A stretch of 64,000 bases of DNA from Saccharospirillum sp039982735 (GCF_039982735.1 NZ_JBDWXV010000017.1:248001-312000), one strand, 5' to 3'. Shown: positions 35,442 through 45,354, numbered from the stretch's first letter. Translations and numbers: made by a program. The notes: a model not told the origin generated them from the letters alone.

Positions 35442-36374
35442 ATGTCTGTATTTACTGAACTCAGCCGGGAAGACATCGAAACCCTGCTCGACGCTTATAC
35501 TCTGGGTCACTATGCAGACCATCAGGGCATCAGTGCGGGTACCGAGAACACCAACTACTTTGTCGATACCGATCTCGGCCAGTTCGTGTTAACCGTGTTT
35601 GAAAAGCACCAGCCAGAGGAACTGCCCTTCTTTCTGGCCCTGGGCGAGCACCTGCACGACGCTCACTGTGCCGTGCCGCAGCCGTTTCGCACCGCCGAAG
35701 GTGAGTTTATGGTTCAGTTGTACGGCAAGCCGGCGGTCTTGTTCGAGCGGGTTGCAGGCCAGCACGAGCAGCCCAGTCTGGCGCATGCAGCGACGGTGGC
35801 GGGGGCCCTGGGTAAAATACACCAGAGTACTGGCCTTTTTTCCGGCAATCGCGCGCACAGCCATGGTATTGGCTGGATTCGGACGCAGCAGCAAGGCCTC
35901 GGCCCCGATCTTGAAGCAAACGATGCGACCTTGCTGGCGAGCGCCCTGGATCGGCTTGAAACCATCGACCGGAGCCTGCCGCAAGGCGTCATCCATGCCG
36001 ACCTGTTTCACGACAACGCGCTGTTTGATGAAGACGGCCTGGCGGGCATTATCGACTGGTATTTTGCCGGTATCGACCTCTATGCACTGGATATCGCCAC
36101 ATGTCTGATCGACTGGTGCCTCGACAGCGAAGGCCTGCCGGATACCGCCAAGGTGGCTAACTTCATTAGCCACTATGAACAGACCCGCCCCTTGAAACCC
36201 GCAGAGCGTGCAGCCATACCAGACCTTACGATACAAGCCGCCACCCGCTTCTGGTTAAGCAGAGAGCTGGCGCTGCGTGCCCACTCAGGCACGGGTAATG
36301 TCACCCAGAAAGACCCGCACCAGATGAAACGCATCGTCAGCCATTTGCTCCAGAACCCGCTGGCCGGGCTGTAA
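35442..36374 (+). CDS. thrB: Homoserine kinase (ThrB, protein-kinase-like fold)
   Basis: 310 residues from ATG at 35442 (MSVFTELSREDIETLL). This is the Pseudomonas-type ThrB of the aminoglycoside-phosphotransferase fold: ISAGTENTNYFVDTDLGQFV near the start, KPAVLFERVAGQHEQ, the catalytic GVIHADLFHDNALFDEDG and the metal Asp in GIIDWYF. It phosphorylates homoserine on the way to threonine. A TATACT at 35406-35411 is a possible -10 element. Position next to polA matches Pseudomonas. The SrkA/YihE kinase family is related, but the sequence fits ThrB better. Confidence 0.9.
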   Translation: MSVFTELSREDIETLLDAYTLGHYADHQGISAGTENTNYFVDTDLGQFVLTVFEKHQPEELPFFLALGEHLHDAHCAVPQPFRTAEGEFMVQLYGKPAVLFERVAGQHEQPSLAHAATVAGALGKIHQSTGLFSGNRAHSHGIGWIRTQQQGLGPDLEANDATLLASALDRLETIDRSLPQGVIHADLFHDNALFDEDGLAGIIDWYFAGIDLYALDIATCLIDWCLDSEGLPDTAKVANFISHYEQTRPLKPAERAAIPDLTIQAATRFWLSRELALRAHSGTGNVTQKDPHQMKRIVSHLLQNPLAGL

Positions 36375-36517
36375 CCCACTATACTGTTCCGGACGAACCG
36401 GAACGAAGAATCCACAGCGCCGCAGCGTCGGTTTACCGGCGGCTGCGTGTGTATCGCCGACGCCCTGGAAGGCCCGGCCATTAATGAACCGGGGGTAAAC
36501 CCCGATAGGACCTGTGA

Positions 36518-37897
36518 ATGAAACGAAGTACCGTAAATGCCTCCGTCACCCCCAAAGGCAGCCTGGAAGTGCTGTCTCAGCGGGAAGTGCAAAAACTGAA
36601 GTCGGCCGGTGAGAATGGCCTCTATGAGCTGTTCCGTCGCTGCGCCCTGGCCATTCTGAATACGGGCTCGACCAGCGACAACGCGAAAACCATCCTCGAA
36701 ACCTATCCGGATTTCCAGATCGAGATCGTGCAGCAAGACAGAGGCATACGCCTGAACCTGCGCCATGCCCCGGCCGATGCCTTTGTCGACGGCGAAATGA
36801 TTGCCTCAACCCGGGAAATGCTGTTTTCGGCACTTCGCGATATTGTCTACACCGCCAGCGAACTGGAGAGCAAACGGGTCGATTTTGAGTCCAGCGATGG
36901 CATCAGCGACTACGTCTTCCACCTGCTGCGCAATGCCCAGTCGCTGCACGCGGGTGAAGAGCCGCGTATGGTGGTTTGCTGGGGTGGCCACTCTATTGGC
37001 CACGAAGAGTACGAATACACCAAGGAAGTCGGCCACGAACTGGGGCTGCGTGGCATGGATATCTGCACCGGCTGCGGACCGGGCGTGATGAAGGGGCCGA
37101 TGAAAGGCGCTGCCATCGCCCATGCCAAGCAGCGCATTCGCCAGGGGCGCTATCTGGGCTTAACCGAGCCCGGCATCATTGCCGCCGAAGCCCCCAACCC
37201 CATCGTCAATGAGCTGGTGATTCTGCCCGACATTGAAAAACGCCTCGAAGCCTTTGTGCGGGTCGGCCACGGCATTCTGATCTTCCCCGGCGGCGCCGGT
37301 ACGGCAGAAGAGTTGCTGTATCTGCTTGGCATTCTGCTGCATCCCTCAAACGCAGACCTGCCTTTCCCGCTGATTTTGACCGGCCCGAAATCGGCCGAGC
37401 CCTACTTTCAGCAATTGCACGAGTTCATCGCCCGCACCCTGGGTTATGCCGCTCAGCAGCGCTACAAAATCATCATCGGCGACCATGCCCAGGCGGCGCG
37501 GGAAATGGTGCTGGGCATTGAGCAGGTGCGCGTCTTCCGCCGTACCAAGGCCGATGCCTACCACTTCAACTGGCAGATGCACATCGACCACGAATACCAG
37601 CGCCCGTTCGAACCCACCCACGCCAACATGGCCAAACTCGAATTGCGCAAAGACATGCCGGTGCACCTGCTGGCCGCCAACCTGCGCCGGGCCTTCAGCG
37701 GTATTGTCGCCGGTAACGTCAAGGAGCAGGGCATTCGCCTGATTGAGCAGCATGGCCCCTATGAAATCAACGGTGACCCGGACATCCTGGAACCGCTCGA
37801 CAACCTGCTCGAAGCCTTCGTTAAACAGCACCGGATGAAGCTGCCGGGCACCGAGTACATTCCCTGCTACGTCATCGGGAAGAAACAACCCGCCTGA
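36518..37897 (+). CDS. ppnN: Pyrimidine/purine nucleotide 5'-monophosphate nucleosidase PpnN
   Basis: 459 residues, the length of E. coli YgdH/PpnN. An N-terminal regulatory domain (about 1-140) precedes the LOG/lysine-decarboxylase-like Rossmann core with VVCWGGHSIGHEEYEYTKEV, CTGCGPGVMKGPMKGAA and the family motif PGGAGTAEELLYLLG. It cleaves nucleoside monophosphates to base plus ribose-5-phosphate and in E. coli is regulated by (p)ppGpp. A symmetrical GTTCCGG-acgaa-CCGGAAC hairpin (36386-36404) lies between thrB and this gene. Confidence 0.93.
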   Translation: MKRSTVNASVTPKGSLEVLSQREVQKLKSAGENGLYELFRRCALAILNTGSTSDNAKTILETYPDFQIEIVQQDRGIRLNLRHAPADAFVDGEMIASTREMLFSALRDIVYTASELESKRVDFESSDGISDYVFHLLRNAQSLHAGEEPRMVVCWGGHSIGHEEYEYTKEVGHELGLRGMDICTGCGPGVMKGPMKGAAIAHAKQRIRQGRYLGLTEPGIIAAEAPNPIVNELVILPDIEKRLEAFVRVGHGILIFPGGAGTAEELLYLLGILLHPSNADLPFPLILTGPKSAEPYFQQLHEFIARTLGYAAQQRYKIIIGDHAQAAREMVLGIEQVRVFRRTKADAYHFNWQMHIDHEYQRPFEPTHANMAKLELRKDMPVHLLAANLRRAFSGIVAGNVKEQGIRLIEQHGPYEINGDPDILEPLDNLLEAFVKQHRMKLPGTEYIPCYVIGKKQPA

Positions 37898-38061
37898 GGC
37901 CCGGGCCCCAGGTAAGGGGCCAGTTACTGTAAACCGCAAAACACACCCGGAAAAAACGACTAGGCTGTACAGGAAACACGCGAGCACGATAAGGGCCTGA
38001 TCAACGTGGTGAGCCAGACCGTCACAGCAAAGCCTTCCAGCCATTCGCCGGAGGTCGACTG

Positions 38062-39918
38062 ATGCGTTTTCAGCGGTGGCTTCTGGCGGTGGGCCTGGTG
38101 CTGGCGTGCCTAGCCTCAGCGGCTGAGCTACCGCCGGTTCAATGGGCTGGCGAACCCCGGTTGGACCTGACCGGGGGCTTGTCGGCCCGCCTGGTCACCA
38201 CCCGCACCGCTGCCGATACCGGGCCTGCTTTCGAACCGTTAAATACCCTGCCACTGGGCGGTTACCAGGCCACAGGCACCCTGATCCAATTCAAACTGGC
38301 AGTGCAAAACACCACCTCAGACCCACAAACACTCTGGCTCTATGTAGACGACCCCATCCTCAACACCCTGACATTGCGCTACGACGACACTCGCTTCCCG
38401 GTCGGCGAGTCACTGCCATTCAGCCAACGGCCACTGGCCTTGAATGGCTACGGCTTTGTCGTGAACTTTGCCCCCGGAGAAATCAAAACCATTGAAGGCG
38501 AAGGCACCGGAACCCTGATCAGCCTGCCCCTGACGCTCTGGAAACCCGAGGCCCTGATGGCCAAAACCCAGGTTTCCGGCTTCAGAGACATGCTGTTCTT
38601 CGGCATGATGCTGGCGCTGACCCTCTTCACCCTGATGTTTTACACCGCCACCCGAGTTAGAGCCTATCTGGCGTTCAGCCTGTTCGCCCTGTTCCTGACG
38701 CTCTGTCTGAGCCTGCTGTTCGGCTATGCACAGCGCTTTTTCTGGCCCCAGTGGCCAACCCTCAGCGCACCTATGGCTGCCGTCTCCCTCTATGCCATGG
38801 TTGGCTTTTTTGCCTGGATGGCGCCTCAGATGATTGGCAATCGTCATCAGCCGGCGTGGCTGAGCCAGTCAATGAACTGGGCACTGGGTGGGCTGGTCGG
38901 CCTGGGGCTGGTGTTTCTGATCGTTTCGACCCGACCGTTACTGATGGCCTGGCCCGTCGTCTGGAGTCTGGGTGCCGTGCTCATTCTGACGCTGATGCTC
39001 ATAGTCGAACTGCGTCACGGCTCGCGCCGGGCACTGCGCTTTTCCATCGCCTGGTCACCGATGATCACGGCTCTGTTGTTGCTGGCCGGCAGTGCGTTTG
39101 GCTGGATACCCTATTCCCAGCGCCTGATATCGCTGGTGTTGCTGGGGGTCGTGCTCAGTACCATGTTGTTCGCGACCATCATTACCCTCTATCTGCGCGA
39201 ATCCATTCTGAAGCGCCAACGTCTGGAGCAGGAGACACTGCGCTTTAAAACCGAACAGGCGGCAGAGCTGAAACGAGAGGTCGATAGACGTACGGCGGAA
39301 CTGACCGAGAGCAACCGCCGACTGAACCAGCTGGCTCTGACCGACCCGTTAACCGGCCTGCCCAACAGACGACACCTGGATGACTTCGGTGACATCGTCA
39401 AGCGTCTCAGCATCGAGACCGGCAAGCCGCTGCGGGTCGCCATCATGGATCTGGACTACTTCAAGACCGTAAACGACACCTTGGGCCATGACGTCGGCGA
39501 TGTGGTGCTGAACCAGCTGGCCTGCCTGCTCAGCGCCGAATGCATGAACACCCCCGCCGAGGCAAGGCTCGCGGGTCGGGTCGGTGGCGAGGAGTTTTCA
39601 ATGATCAGCTACGGAGAGCACGAAACAGACTTTGAACAACGCCTGCATCGCTTGCGCCAGACTATCGCCGCTCTTGAGATTCCGGAACTGCAAGGCAAGT
39701 ACATAACAATCAGCATCGGTTGGGCCGATGTTGGGCCGACGGGCAGCATCTCCAGCGCCTTCCGTCGGGCCGACCAGGCGCTCTACCAGGCCAAGGAGTC
39801 GGGCCGGAATCAGGTTGTTGCCGACCGGTGGCTGGGTTCGCCTACAGCGTCCCGTAGCCTCCGGACCGGTAAGTCGGGTACTGCCACTCGAAGCCCGTCG
39901 CGGCCAAACGATCACTGA
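38062..39918 (+). CDS. Membrane diguanylate cyclase with 7TMR-DISM-like sensor
   Basis: 618 residues. A signal peptide (to about residue 20) is followed by a periplasmic beta-rich sensor resembling 7TMR-DISM extracellular domain 2 (LIQFKLAVQNTTSDPQTLWL), seven membrane helices between about 175 and 385, a short coiled coil and a GGDEF domain: LTDPLTGLPNRRHLDDF, IMDLDYFKTVNDTLGHDVGD and the intact site GRVGGEEFSMI. It should make c-di-GMP in response to an external ligand. The last 77 bp overlap the 3' end of the convergent SDR gene. Confidence 0.92.
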   Translation: MRFQRWLLAVGLVLACLASAAELPPVQWAGEPRLDLTGGLSARLVTTRTAADTGPAFEPLNTLPLGGYQATGTLIQFKLAVQNTTSDPQTLWLYVDDPILNTLTLRYDDTRFPVGESLPFSQRPLALNGYGFVVNFAPGEIKTIEGEGTGTLISLPLTLWKPEALMAKTQVSGFRDMLFFGMMLALTLFTLMFYTATRVRAYLAFSLFALFLTLCLSLLFGYAQRFFWPQWPTLSAPMAAVSLYAMVGFFAWMAPQMIGNRHQPAWLSQSMNWALGGLVGLGLVFLIVSTRPLLMAWPVVWSLGAVLILTLMLIVELRHGSRRALRFSIAWSPMITALLLLAGSAFGWIPYSQRLISLVLLGVVLSTMLFATIITLYLRESILKRQRLEQETLRFKTEQAAELKREVDRRTAELTESNRRLNQLALTDPLTGLPNRRHLDDFGDIVKRLSIETGKPLRVAIMDLDYFKTVNDTLGHDVGDVVLNQLACLLSAECMNTPAEARLAGRVGGEEFSMISYGEHETDFEQRLHRLRQTIAALEIPELQGKYITISIGWADVGPTGSISSAFRRADQALYQAKESGRNQVVADRWLGSPTASRSLRTGKSGTATRSPSRPNDH

Positions 39919-40654
39919 GTAACCGCTTTCCGCCGGCTACCTCGGGCACGCCGCGCAGCGTTGGGTGCCCCTGTTGTTCACGCAGGTAATTCAGCACCTC
40001 ATAGAGCGGTGCTGACTGGCGATCCGTCACCAGATAGCGGCTGCTCAGCGTCGATGTAAACGCAAGATGCACCAGAGCAGCGGCAGCGTCTTCAATGTGA
40101 ATCCGGTTGGTCCAGTGGTTGGTCTGCGGTGGCGTGGTGTCGGCTTTCAGGGCCATGCGCCGCAACCAGTCGCGACCCGGCCCATAAATGCCACTCAGTC
40201 TGGCGACCGCTGTTTCTAAAGGCAGCCGGTCGACCGCCGCTTCCATTTCGGCCAGACAATCCCCCCCCCAGTCACTGGGGTGAATCGGGCTGTCTTCCGT
40301 CAGTTCGCGGCCGTCGTTGGCACCGTACACCCGGGACGACCCGACCACGATGACCCGCTCCGGCGGCGTGCGCCAGTGCTGCAAACTCCGCCCGAGCTGC
40401 TGCACCGGCTGCACGTAGCCACGGCGGTAGCCCTCGGCATCCCGCTGCGCTGCCGACAGGGCGATAATCACCACCTCGGCACCAACATCCGGCCAGGGCT
40501 CTATGGCCAAATCAACGCTGCGTTGCTCGAACCCCAACGCCGGGTCCGGTGCCGAACGGCGTAACCCGGTCACGGTCGCACCACCGTCCAGCAGGCGCCG
40601 GGCGACCCGGCGGTTCAGGTCCCCCACCCCAGCAAGCAAAAACCGACCAGGCAT
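39842..40654 (-). CDS. NAD(P)-dependent SDR-type epimerase/reductase (YeeZ-like)
   Basis: 270 residues. The N-terminal nucleotide loop reads LLAGVGDLNRRVARRLLDGG, close to the YeeZ pattern. VGSSRVYGANDGRELTEDSP, the pair RLSGIYGPGRDWL, and NRIHIEDAAAALVHLAF are extended-SDR features; the Ser-Tyr-x3-Lys triad is altered because the residue after YG is Ala/Asn rather than a clear Lys. The substrate is unknown. It converges on the diguanylate cyclase with a 77-bp overlap and is divergent from oxyR. Confidence 0.82.
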   Translation of the reverse strand: MPGRFLLAGVGDLNRRVARRLLDGGATVTGLRRSAPDPALGFEQRSVDLAIEPWPDVGAEVVIIALSAAQRDAEGYRRGYVQPVQQLGRSLQHWRTPPERVIVVGSSRVYGANDGRELTEDSPIHPSDWGGDCLAEMEAAVDRLPLETAVARLSGIYGPGRDWLRRMALKADTTPPQTNHWTNRIHIEDAAAALVHLAFTSTLSSRYLVTDRQSAPLYEVLNYLREQQGHPTLRGVPEVAGGKRLLSDRLAATGFEWQYPTYRSGGYGTL

Positions 40655-40792
40655 ATTATTACCCTCTTGTATCGAAAATGAGTTTTCGATAGCTTATAGC
40701 AAATAGGTAGCCAACCATACCCGGGGCCACATTCAGGTGCCCGCGTTGTTGATTTGCACTCGTCTTCTTTGCACCCACCAGGATACGCCCTC

Positions 40793-41716
40793 ATGACGCT
40801 TACAGAATTGCGCTACATCGTCGCACTGGCCCAGGAACGTCATTTTGGCAAGGCGGCGGAACGCTGCTTCGTAGCCCAGCCCACGCTCAGTGTCGCGATC
40901 AAGAAACTGGAAGACCGGCTCGGCGTCGCTATTTTTGAACGCGGCAAATCCGGCGTTCAGGTCACTCCGGTCGGGCAGCGCATCGTTGAACAGGCCCAGC
41001 GGGTACTGGAAGAGAGCCACAAGATCGAAGATCTGGCGCATGCCGGCAAGAACCAGCTGTCGAGCCCGCTGAAACTCGGCGTTATTTATACCGTCGGGCC
41101 CTACTTGCTGCCACACATCATCCCCCAGTTGCGCCAGCTCGCGCCGGAAATGCCCCTGGAGATTGAAGAAAACTTCACCTCCAACCTGCGCCATCGGCTG
41201 CGCGATGGCCTGCTCGATGCCATCATCATCGCCCTGCCGTTCAACGAGCCGGACGTACTGACCAAGCCGATGTTTGATGAAGACTTCGAGATCCTGCTGC
41301 CCAGTGGTCACCCGCTGACCAAACGCAAGAGCATCCCGGCCGAAGAACTGATTCAGGAGCCCTTGCTGTTGCTCGGTGAAGGCCACTGCTTCCGCGATAC
41401 CATTTTCACGGCTTGCCCGAACATCGCCTCGGCCTCACGCGATCCGAAAGGTCGCATCCGCACCATGGCCGATGGCAGTTCACTGGAAACGCTGCGGCAT
41501 ATGGTCGCGTCTAACCTGGGCATTACCATTTTGCCGCAGTCGGCAACGGGCTCGCGCTTGTACAACGACGAACTGGTGTCGGTGCGCCCCTTTGCCAACC
41601 ACGTGCCCCGGCGCACAGTCGCCCTGGCCTGGCGCGCCAGCTTCCCGCGGCCCAAAGCGATCGACCTGCTGGAAACCTGCGTGCGCCAGTGCAACATCGG
41701 CTCCAATGCAGCTTGA
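40793..41716 (+). CDS. oxyR: LysR-family hydrogen peroxide regulator OxyR
   Basis: 307 residues from ATG at 40793 (MTLTELRYIVALAQERHFGK). The winged HTH is at 1-60. In the sensor domain the peroxidatic cysteines sit at C199 and C208 (GEGHCFRDTIFTACP), exactly the E. coli numbering, which makes OxyR certain rather than a generic LysR. Peroxide oxidises them to a disulfide and switches on katG, ahpC and similar genes; katG is 15 kb away in this window. The 3' end overlaps recG by 11 bp, a linkage also known in Pseudomonas. Confidence 0.96.
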   Translation: MTLTELRYIVALAQERHFGKAAERCFVAQPTLSVAIKKLEDRLGVAIFERGKSGVQVTPVGQRIVEQAQRVLEESHKIEDLAHAGKNQLSSPLKLGVIYTVGPYLLPHIIPQLRQLAPEMPLEIEENFTSNLRHRLRDGLLDAIIIALPFNEPDVLTKPMFDEDFEILLPSGHPLTKRKSIPAEELIQEPLLLLGEGHCFRDTIFTACPNIASASRDPKGRIRTMADGSSLETLRHMVASNLGITILPQSATGSRLYNDELVSVRPFANHVPRRTVALAWRASFPRPKAIDLLETCVRQCNIGSNAA

Positions 41717-43775
41717 AGATCCGATCAGCCGGTTAACCGGTGTTGGCCCGAAGCTGGCTGAAAAGTGCGAGTCGATCGGGCTTAATAGCATCGGCGATTT
41801 GCTGTTTCATTTGCCCTACAAATACCAGGACCGGACCCGAATCACGCCCATTGGCAAGTTGCAGCTGGGCATGGCCGTGGTGGTACAGGGCCAGGTACGA
41901 GGCTCCCAGGTGCTGTTTGGCCGGCGCCGCAGCCTGATCTGCCGCCTGTCGGACGGTACCGGGCTGATTAGCATGCGCCTGTTTCATTTCACCAAAGCGC
42001 AGCAAATGCGGTTGAGCGAAGGCACCCATTTGCGCCTCTACGGTGAAGTGCGCATGGGCTCGACCGGGCTGGAAATGATGCACCCGGAATACGTCGCGCG
42101 CGATGACGACCAGTTCCCACCCCTCGACAACACCCTGACCCCGCTGTACCCCAGCAGCGAAGGCCTGAACCAGAACCGGCTGCGCGCTCTGGTCGAACAG
42201 GCCATCACGGCGCTGAAGCGTCAGGGTGGTCTGGCCGAATGGGTACCACCCGACTGGCTGGCCGGTTGGGGTTTGCCATCGCTGACGGACGCGCTGCTCA
42301 CCTTGCACCACCCCCACTCCAGCAGCGATACCCAGGCGTTGCTCGATGGGCTGCATCCGGCGCAACAACGGCTGGCGCTTGAAGAACTACTGGCCCACCA
42401 CCTGAGCCTGATGCTGATTCGTCAGAAAACCCAGGCCAACGGCGCACCGGCGATACCGCCCAGCAAAACACTGGTTACCGGCCTGTTGCGCCAGCTACCC
42501 TTTCAACTGACCAGCGCCCAGCAACGGGTTGCCGGCGAGATCCAGAAAGACATGGGGCTCAGTCTGCCCATGCTGCGACTGGTGCAGGGTGATGTCGGCT
42601 CCGGTAAAACCCTGGTTGCCATGGTGGCGGCACTGCAAGCGATCGAGGCCGGGTTTCAGGTCGCGCTGATGGCACCGACCGAGCTGCTGGCCGAACAGCA
42701 TTTTCGCACCCTGCAGCAATGGGCCGAGCCGCTCGGCGTGCGCTGTTCACTGCTGCTTGGCAAACAAGGCAAACGCCAGCGTGAAGCCATACTGGCTGAA
42801 CTGGCCGACGGCACAACCCAGTTGATGATCGGCACCCACGCCCTGTTTCAGGCGGGGGTCGAATACCACCGCCTGGGCCTGGTGATCATTGACGAACAGC
42901 ACCGCTTTGGCGTGCATCAGCGCCTGGCGTTAAAAGAAAAAGCCCGCGACGGCCTGCCGCATCAGCTCACCATGACCGCCACGCCCATTCCCCGTACCCT
43001 GGCGATGACCGCCTACGCCGACCTCGATGTCTCCATCATCGACGAACTGCCCCCCGGGCGCACCCCCGTTACCACCACGGTGATCAGCCAGGAGCGGCGG
43101 GATGCGGTGATCCGCCGGGTCGATGCAGCCTGCGAATCTGGCCGGCAGGTCTACTGGGTGTGTACGCTGATTGAGGAGTCGGAAGAACTCCAGGCCGAAG
43201 CCGCCGAAGAAACCGCCGATGTGCTGCAACGCTGCTTACCGGCAAGACGCGTCGGGCTGTTGCACGGCCGCATGAAACCGGCCGACAAGACCCGGTTGAT
43301 GGCCGCTTTCAAAGACCGCCAACTGGACATTCTGGTGGCCACCACTGTCATCGAAGTGGGCGTCGATGTGCCCAATGCCTCGGTGATGATCATTGAAAAT
43401 CCGGAACGGCTGGGGTTAGCGCAACTGCATCAGCTGCGTGGCCGGGTCGGGCGTGGCACTATAGACAGTCACTGCCTGCTGATGTTTGGCAGCCCGCTAT
43501 CGGAACAGGGCAAGCAACGTCTCGAGGTTATGCACTCAACCAGCGATGGGTTCGTCATTGCCGAGGAAGATTTGAAATTGCGCGGCCCGGGTGAAGTGCT
43601 GGGCACACGCCAGACCGGGGCCATGGCATTTCGGGTCGCAGACCTGGAGCGTGATCGCAACTGGCTGACCGTGGTACCAGAGCTCGCTCACCGGTTGCAA
43701 ACCGAATACCCCAGCCACATCTCGCCTCTGGTTGAGCGATGGTTGTTTAACGCCGACCGCTATGCACAAGTGTGA
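41706..43775 (+). CDS. recG: ATP-dependent DNA helicase RecG
   Basis: 689 residues from ATG at 41706 (MQLEDPISRLTGVGPKLAEK), normal for RecG. A wedge/OB domain (about 1-170) precedes the helicase core with Walker A GDVGSGKTLVA, the DEQH box (VIIDEQHRFGVHQR), TMTATPIPRTLAMT and the C-terminal QLHQLRGRVGRG. It reverses stalled replication forks and branch-migrates Holliday junctions. The start lies inside oxyR, so the two are co-transcribed and recG expression probably follows oxyR. Confidence 0.97.
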   Translation: MQLEDPISRLTGVGPKLAEKCESIGLNSIGDLLFHLPYKYQDRTRITPIGKLQLGMAVVVQGQVRGSQVLFGRRRSLICRLSDGTGLISMRLFHFTKAQQMRLSEGTHLRLYGEVRMGSTGLEMMHPEYVARDDDQFPPLDNTLTPLYPSSEGLNQNRLRALVEQAITALKRQGGLAEWVPPDWLAGWGLPSLTDALLTLHHPHSSSDTQALLDGLHPAQQRLALEELLAHHLSLMLIRQKTQANGAPAIPPSKTLVTGLLRQLPFQLTSAQQRVAGEIQKDMGLSLPMLRLVQGDVGSGKTLVAMVAALQAIEAGFQVALMAPTELLAEQHFRTLQQWAEPLGVRCSLLLGKQGKRQREAILAELADGTTQLMIGTHALFQAGVEYHRLGLVIIDEQHRFGVHQRLALKEKARDGLPHQLTMTATPIPRTLAMTAYADLDVSIIDELPPGRTPVTTTVISQERRDAVIRRVDAACESGRQVYWVCTLIEESEELQAEAAEETADVLQRCLPARRVGLLHGRMKPADKTRLMAAFKDRQLDILVATTVIEVGVDVPNASVMIIENPERLGLAQLHQLRGRVGRGTIDSHCLLMFGSPLSEQGKQRLEVMHSTSDGFVIAEEDLKLRGPGEVLGTRQTGAMAFRVADLERDRNWLTVVPELAHRLQTEYPSHISPLVERWLFNADRYAQV

Positions 43776-43882
43776 CGCAGGTCGCTTTTACAGTGATGCC
43801 CTCACCGTTATTGACCCGGAATGGCACCCCATTACGAATAATGATCTAAACTCCAGAAACCAAATTGAAGGATTCATACTCA

Positions 43883-45277
43883 ATGGCGAGTCCCATGGCC
43901 GAGCCCCACAACAAAGACCTCCCTTTTCTGGTCAAACAGCATTTGCGCAAACACAGTATCGCTCATGAGATAGACGCAGACGGACATAGTGGCATCCGCG
44001 CTGAAGTGGCGCTGTTGAGGGATACCTTCGGCCTGGTTCAGATTTTCTTTTGCTCAGACACCCTGCTCGATCTGGAGAAGGTCAAACGCCTGACCGGGCG
44101 GCAGCTACAACCCCTGGCCCTGCCGGAGATCAACAAGATCAAGCTGAAGCTGTCAGTAAGCACGCTGCCTGCCTTCGATGATTTAATGGAAGCGGAAACC
44201 CTGATTGATGAGCGCCTCTATCAGCTTGAGGAAGTATTCGTATACAGCGGCAGCCGTCACGGGCTTATTCGCCTGGCCAATGCCCAACTGCTGAAGCACA
44301 AAGACACCACTCGTGTTGCTGATTTATGCGAACCCCTGCCCAGCATCCGCCCGGACGAGGGCATCGATCTATTCGAACAGGATCGCGAGCTCATACACCG
44401 CTCCCTGAACAGCTTCACCGCCCTGCGCATACGCCAGCGCATCGAAGAGACTCTGGAGATTCCACCACTGCCTGCGACCGCCCAGGCCATTATTAAATTG
44501 CGTGTCGACCCGGATGCCGACATCAGCAAACTCAGCCGCATTGTGGAGAATGATCCGAGCCTCGCCGCCCAGGTCGTCAGTTGGGCCAGTTCGTCCTATT
44601 ACGCCGCACCGGGGTCAATAAAGTCGGTTCAGGATGCGATTGTCCGGGTGTTGGGTTACGACCTGGTCATGAACCTGTCGCTCGGTCTTGCGCTCGGCAA
44701 AACACTCGATCTGCCCAGCGACAACGCCGAAGGCTTTGCACCCTTCTGGACCAAGGCCGTTTACGTCGCCGCCGCCAGTGGCGCCCTGCTTTCGTTGATT
44801 CCGCGCGAATTCAGGCCCGGCTTCGGCCTGGTGTACCTCACCGGTCTGCTGCACAACTTTGGCTACCTGGTGCTGTCGCACGCCTTCCGGCCGCACTTCT
44901 CAGCCGTCTGCCGAATGCGGGAAGCCAACCGCCACCTGCCCCACCAGTTTGTCGAACAACATCTGCTCGGCATCTCCGGCGACCAGATTGCCGCCTACCT
45001 GATGAAAAGCTGGCAAATGCCGAGCGAAGTCTGCCTGGGCATTCGATACCAGGCCGAACCCGACTACCTGGGCACCGGCTCCGATCACGCCCAGATGGTC
45101 TATCTGGCCAACAACCTGCTCCAACAATACGGGTTGCTGCCCGGCGAGAACCAGCCGATTGATCTCTCTGTCTACCAGCACCTGCACATCAATCCGGATG
45201 AGGTGGACGACATCATGGAAACCCTCGTGGCCTCCCGGGATCAGATCGAGGGCATTATCCGCGGGCTGGAAAACTAG
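43883..45277 (+). CDS. HDOD-domain protein with N-terminal YbaK-like domain
   Basis: 464 residues from ATG at 43883 with GAAGGA about ten bases upstream; a TTG at 43865 is also in frame. Residues about 8-150 resemble a YbaK/ProRS-editing domain (LVKQHLRKHSIAHEIDADGH). Residues about 185-400 form an HDOD domain (LEIPPLPATAQAIIKLRVDP, NDPSLAAQVVSWASSSYYAA, SVQDAIVRVLGYDLVMNLSL, FGLVYLTGLLHNFGYLVL). HDOD proteins lack HD hydrolase activity and usually act in signalling or motility control. The combination suggests binding of an amino-acid- or nucleotide-linked ligand; no enzyme activity can be read from the sequence. Confidence 0.88.
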   Translation: MASPMAEPHNKDLPFLVKQHLRKHSIAHEIDADGHSGIRAEVALLRDTFGLVQIFFCSDTLLDLEKVKRLTGRQLQPLALPEINKIKLKLSVSTLPAFDDLMEAETLIDERLYQLEEVFVYSGSRHGLIRLANAQLLKHKDTTRVADLCEPLPSIRPDEGIDLFEQDRELIHRSLNSFTALRIRQRIEETLEIPPLPATAQAIIKLRVDPDADISKLSRIVENDPSLAAQVVSWASSSYYAAPGSIKSVQDAIVRVLGYDLVMNLSLGLALGKTLDLPSDNAEGFAPFWTKAVYVAAASGALLSLIPREFRPGFGLVYLTGLLHNFGYLVLSHAFRPHFSAVCRMREANRHLPHQFVEQHLLGISGDQIAAYLMKSWQMPSEVCLGIRYQAEPDYLGTGSDHAQMVYLANNLLQQYGLLPGENQPIDLSVYQHLHINPDEVDDIMETLVASRDQIEGIIRGLEN

Positions 45278-45354
45278 CGGGCGTCATTGACGCCAGGCTG
45301 GAAACTGCGTTCAATGGTCCTCCTCTGACTCAACCCAGTATTTTGAGCCTGTCG

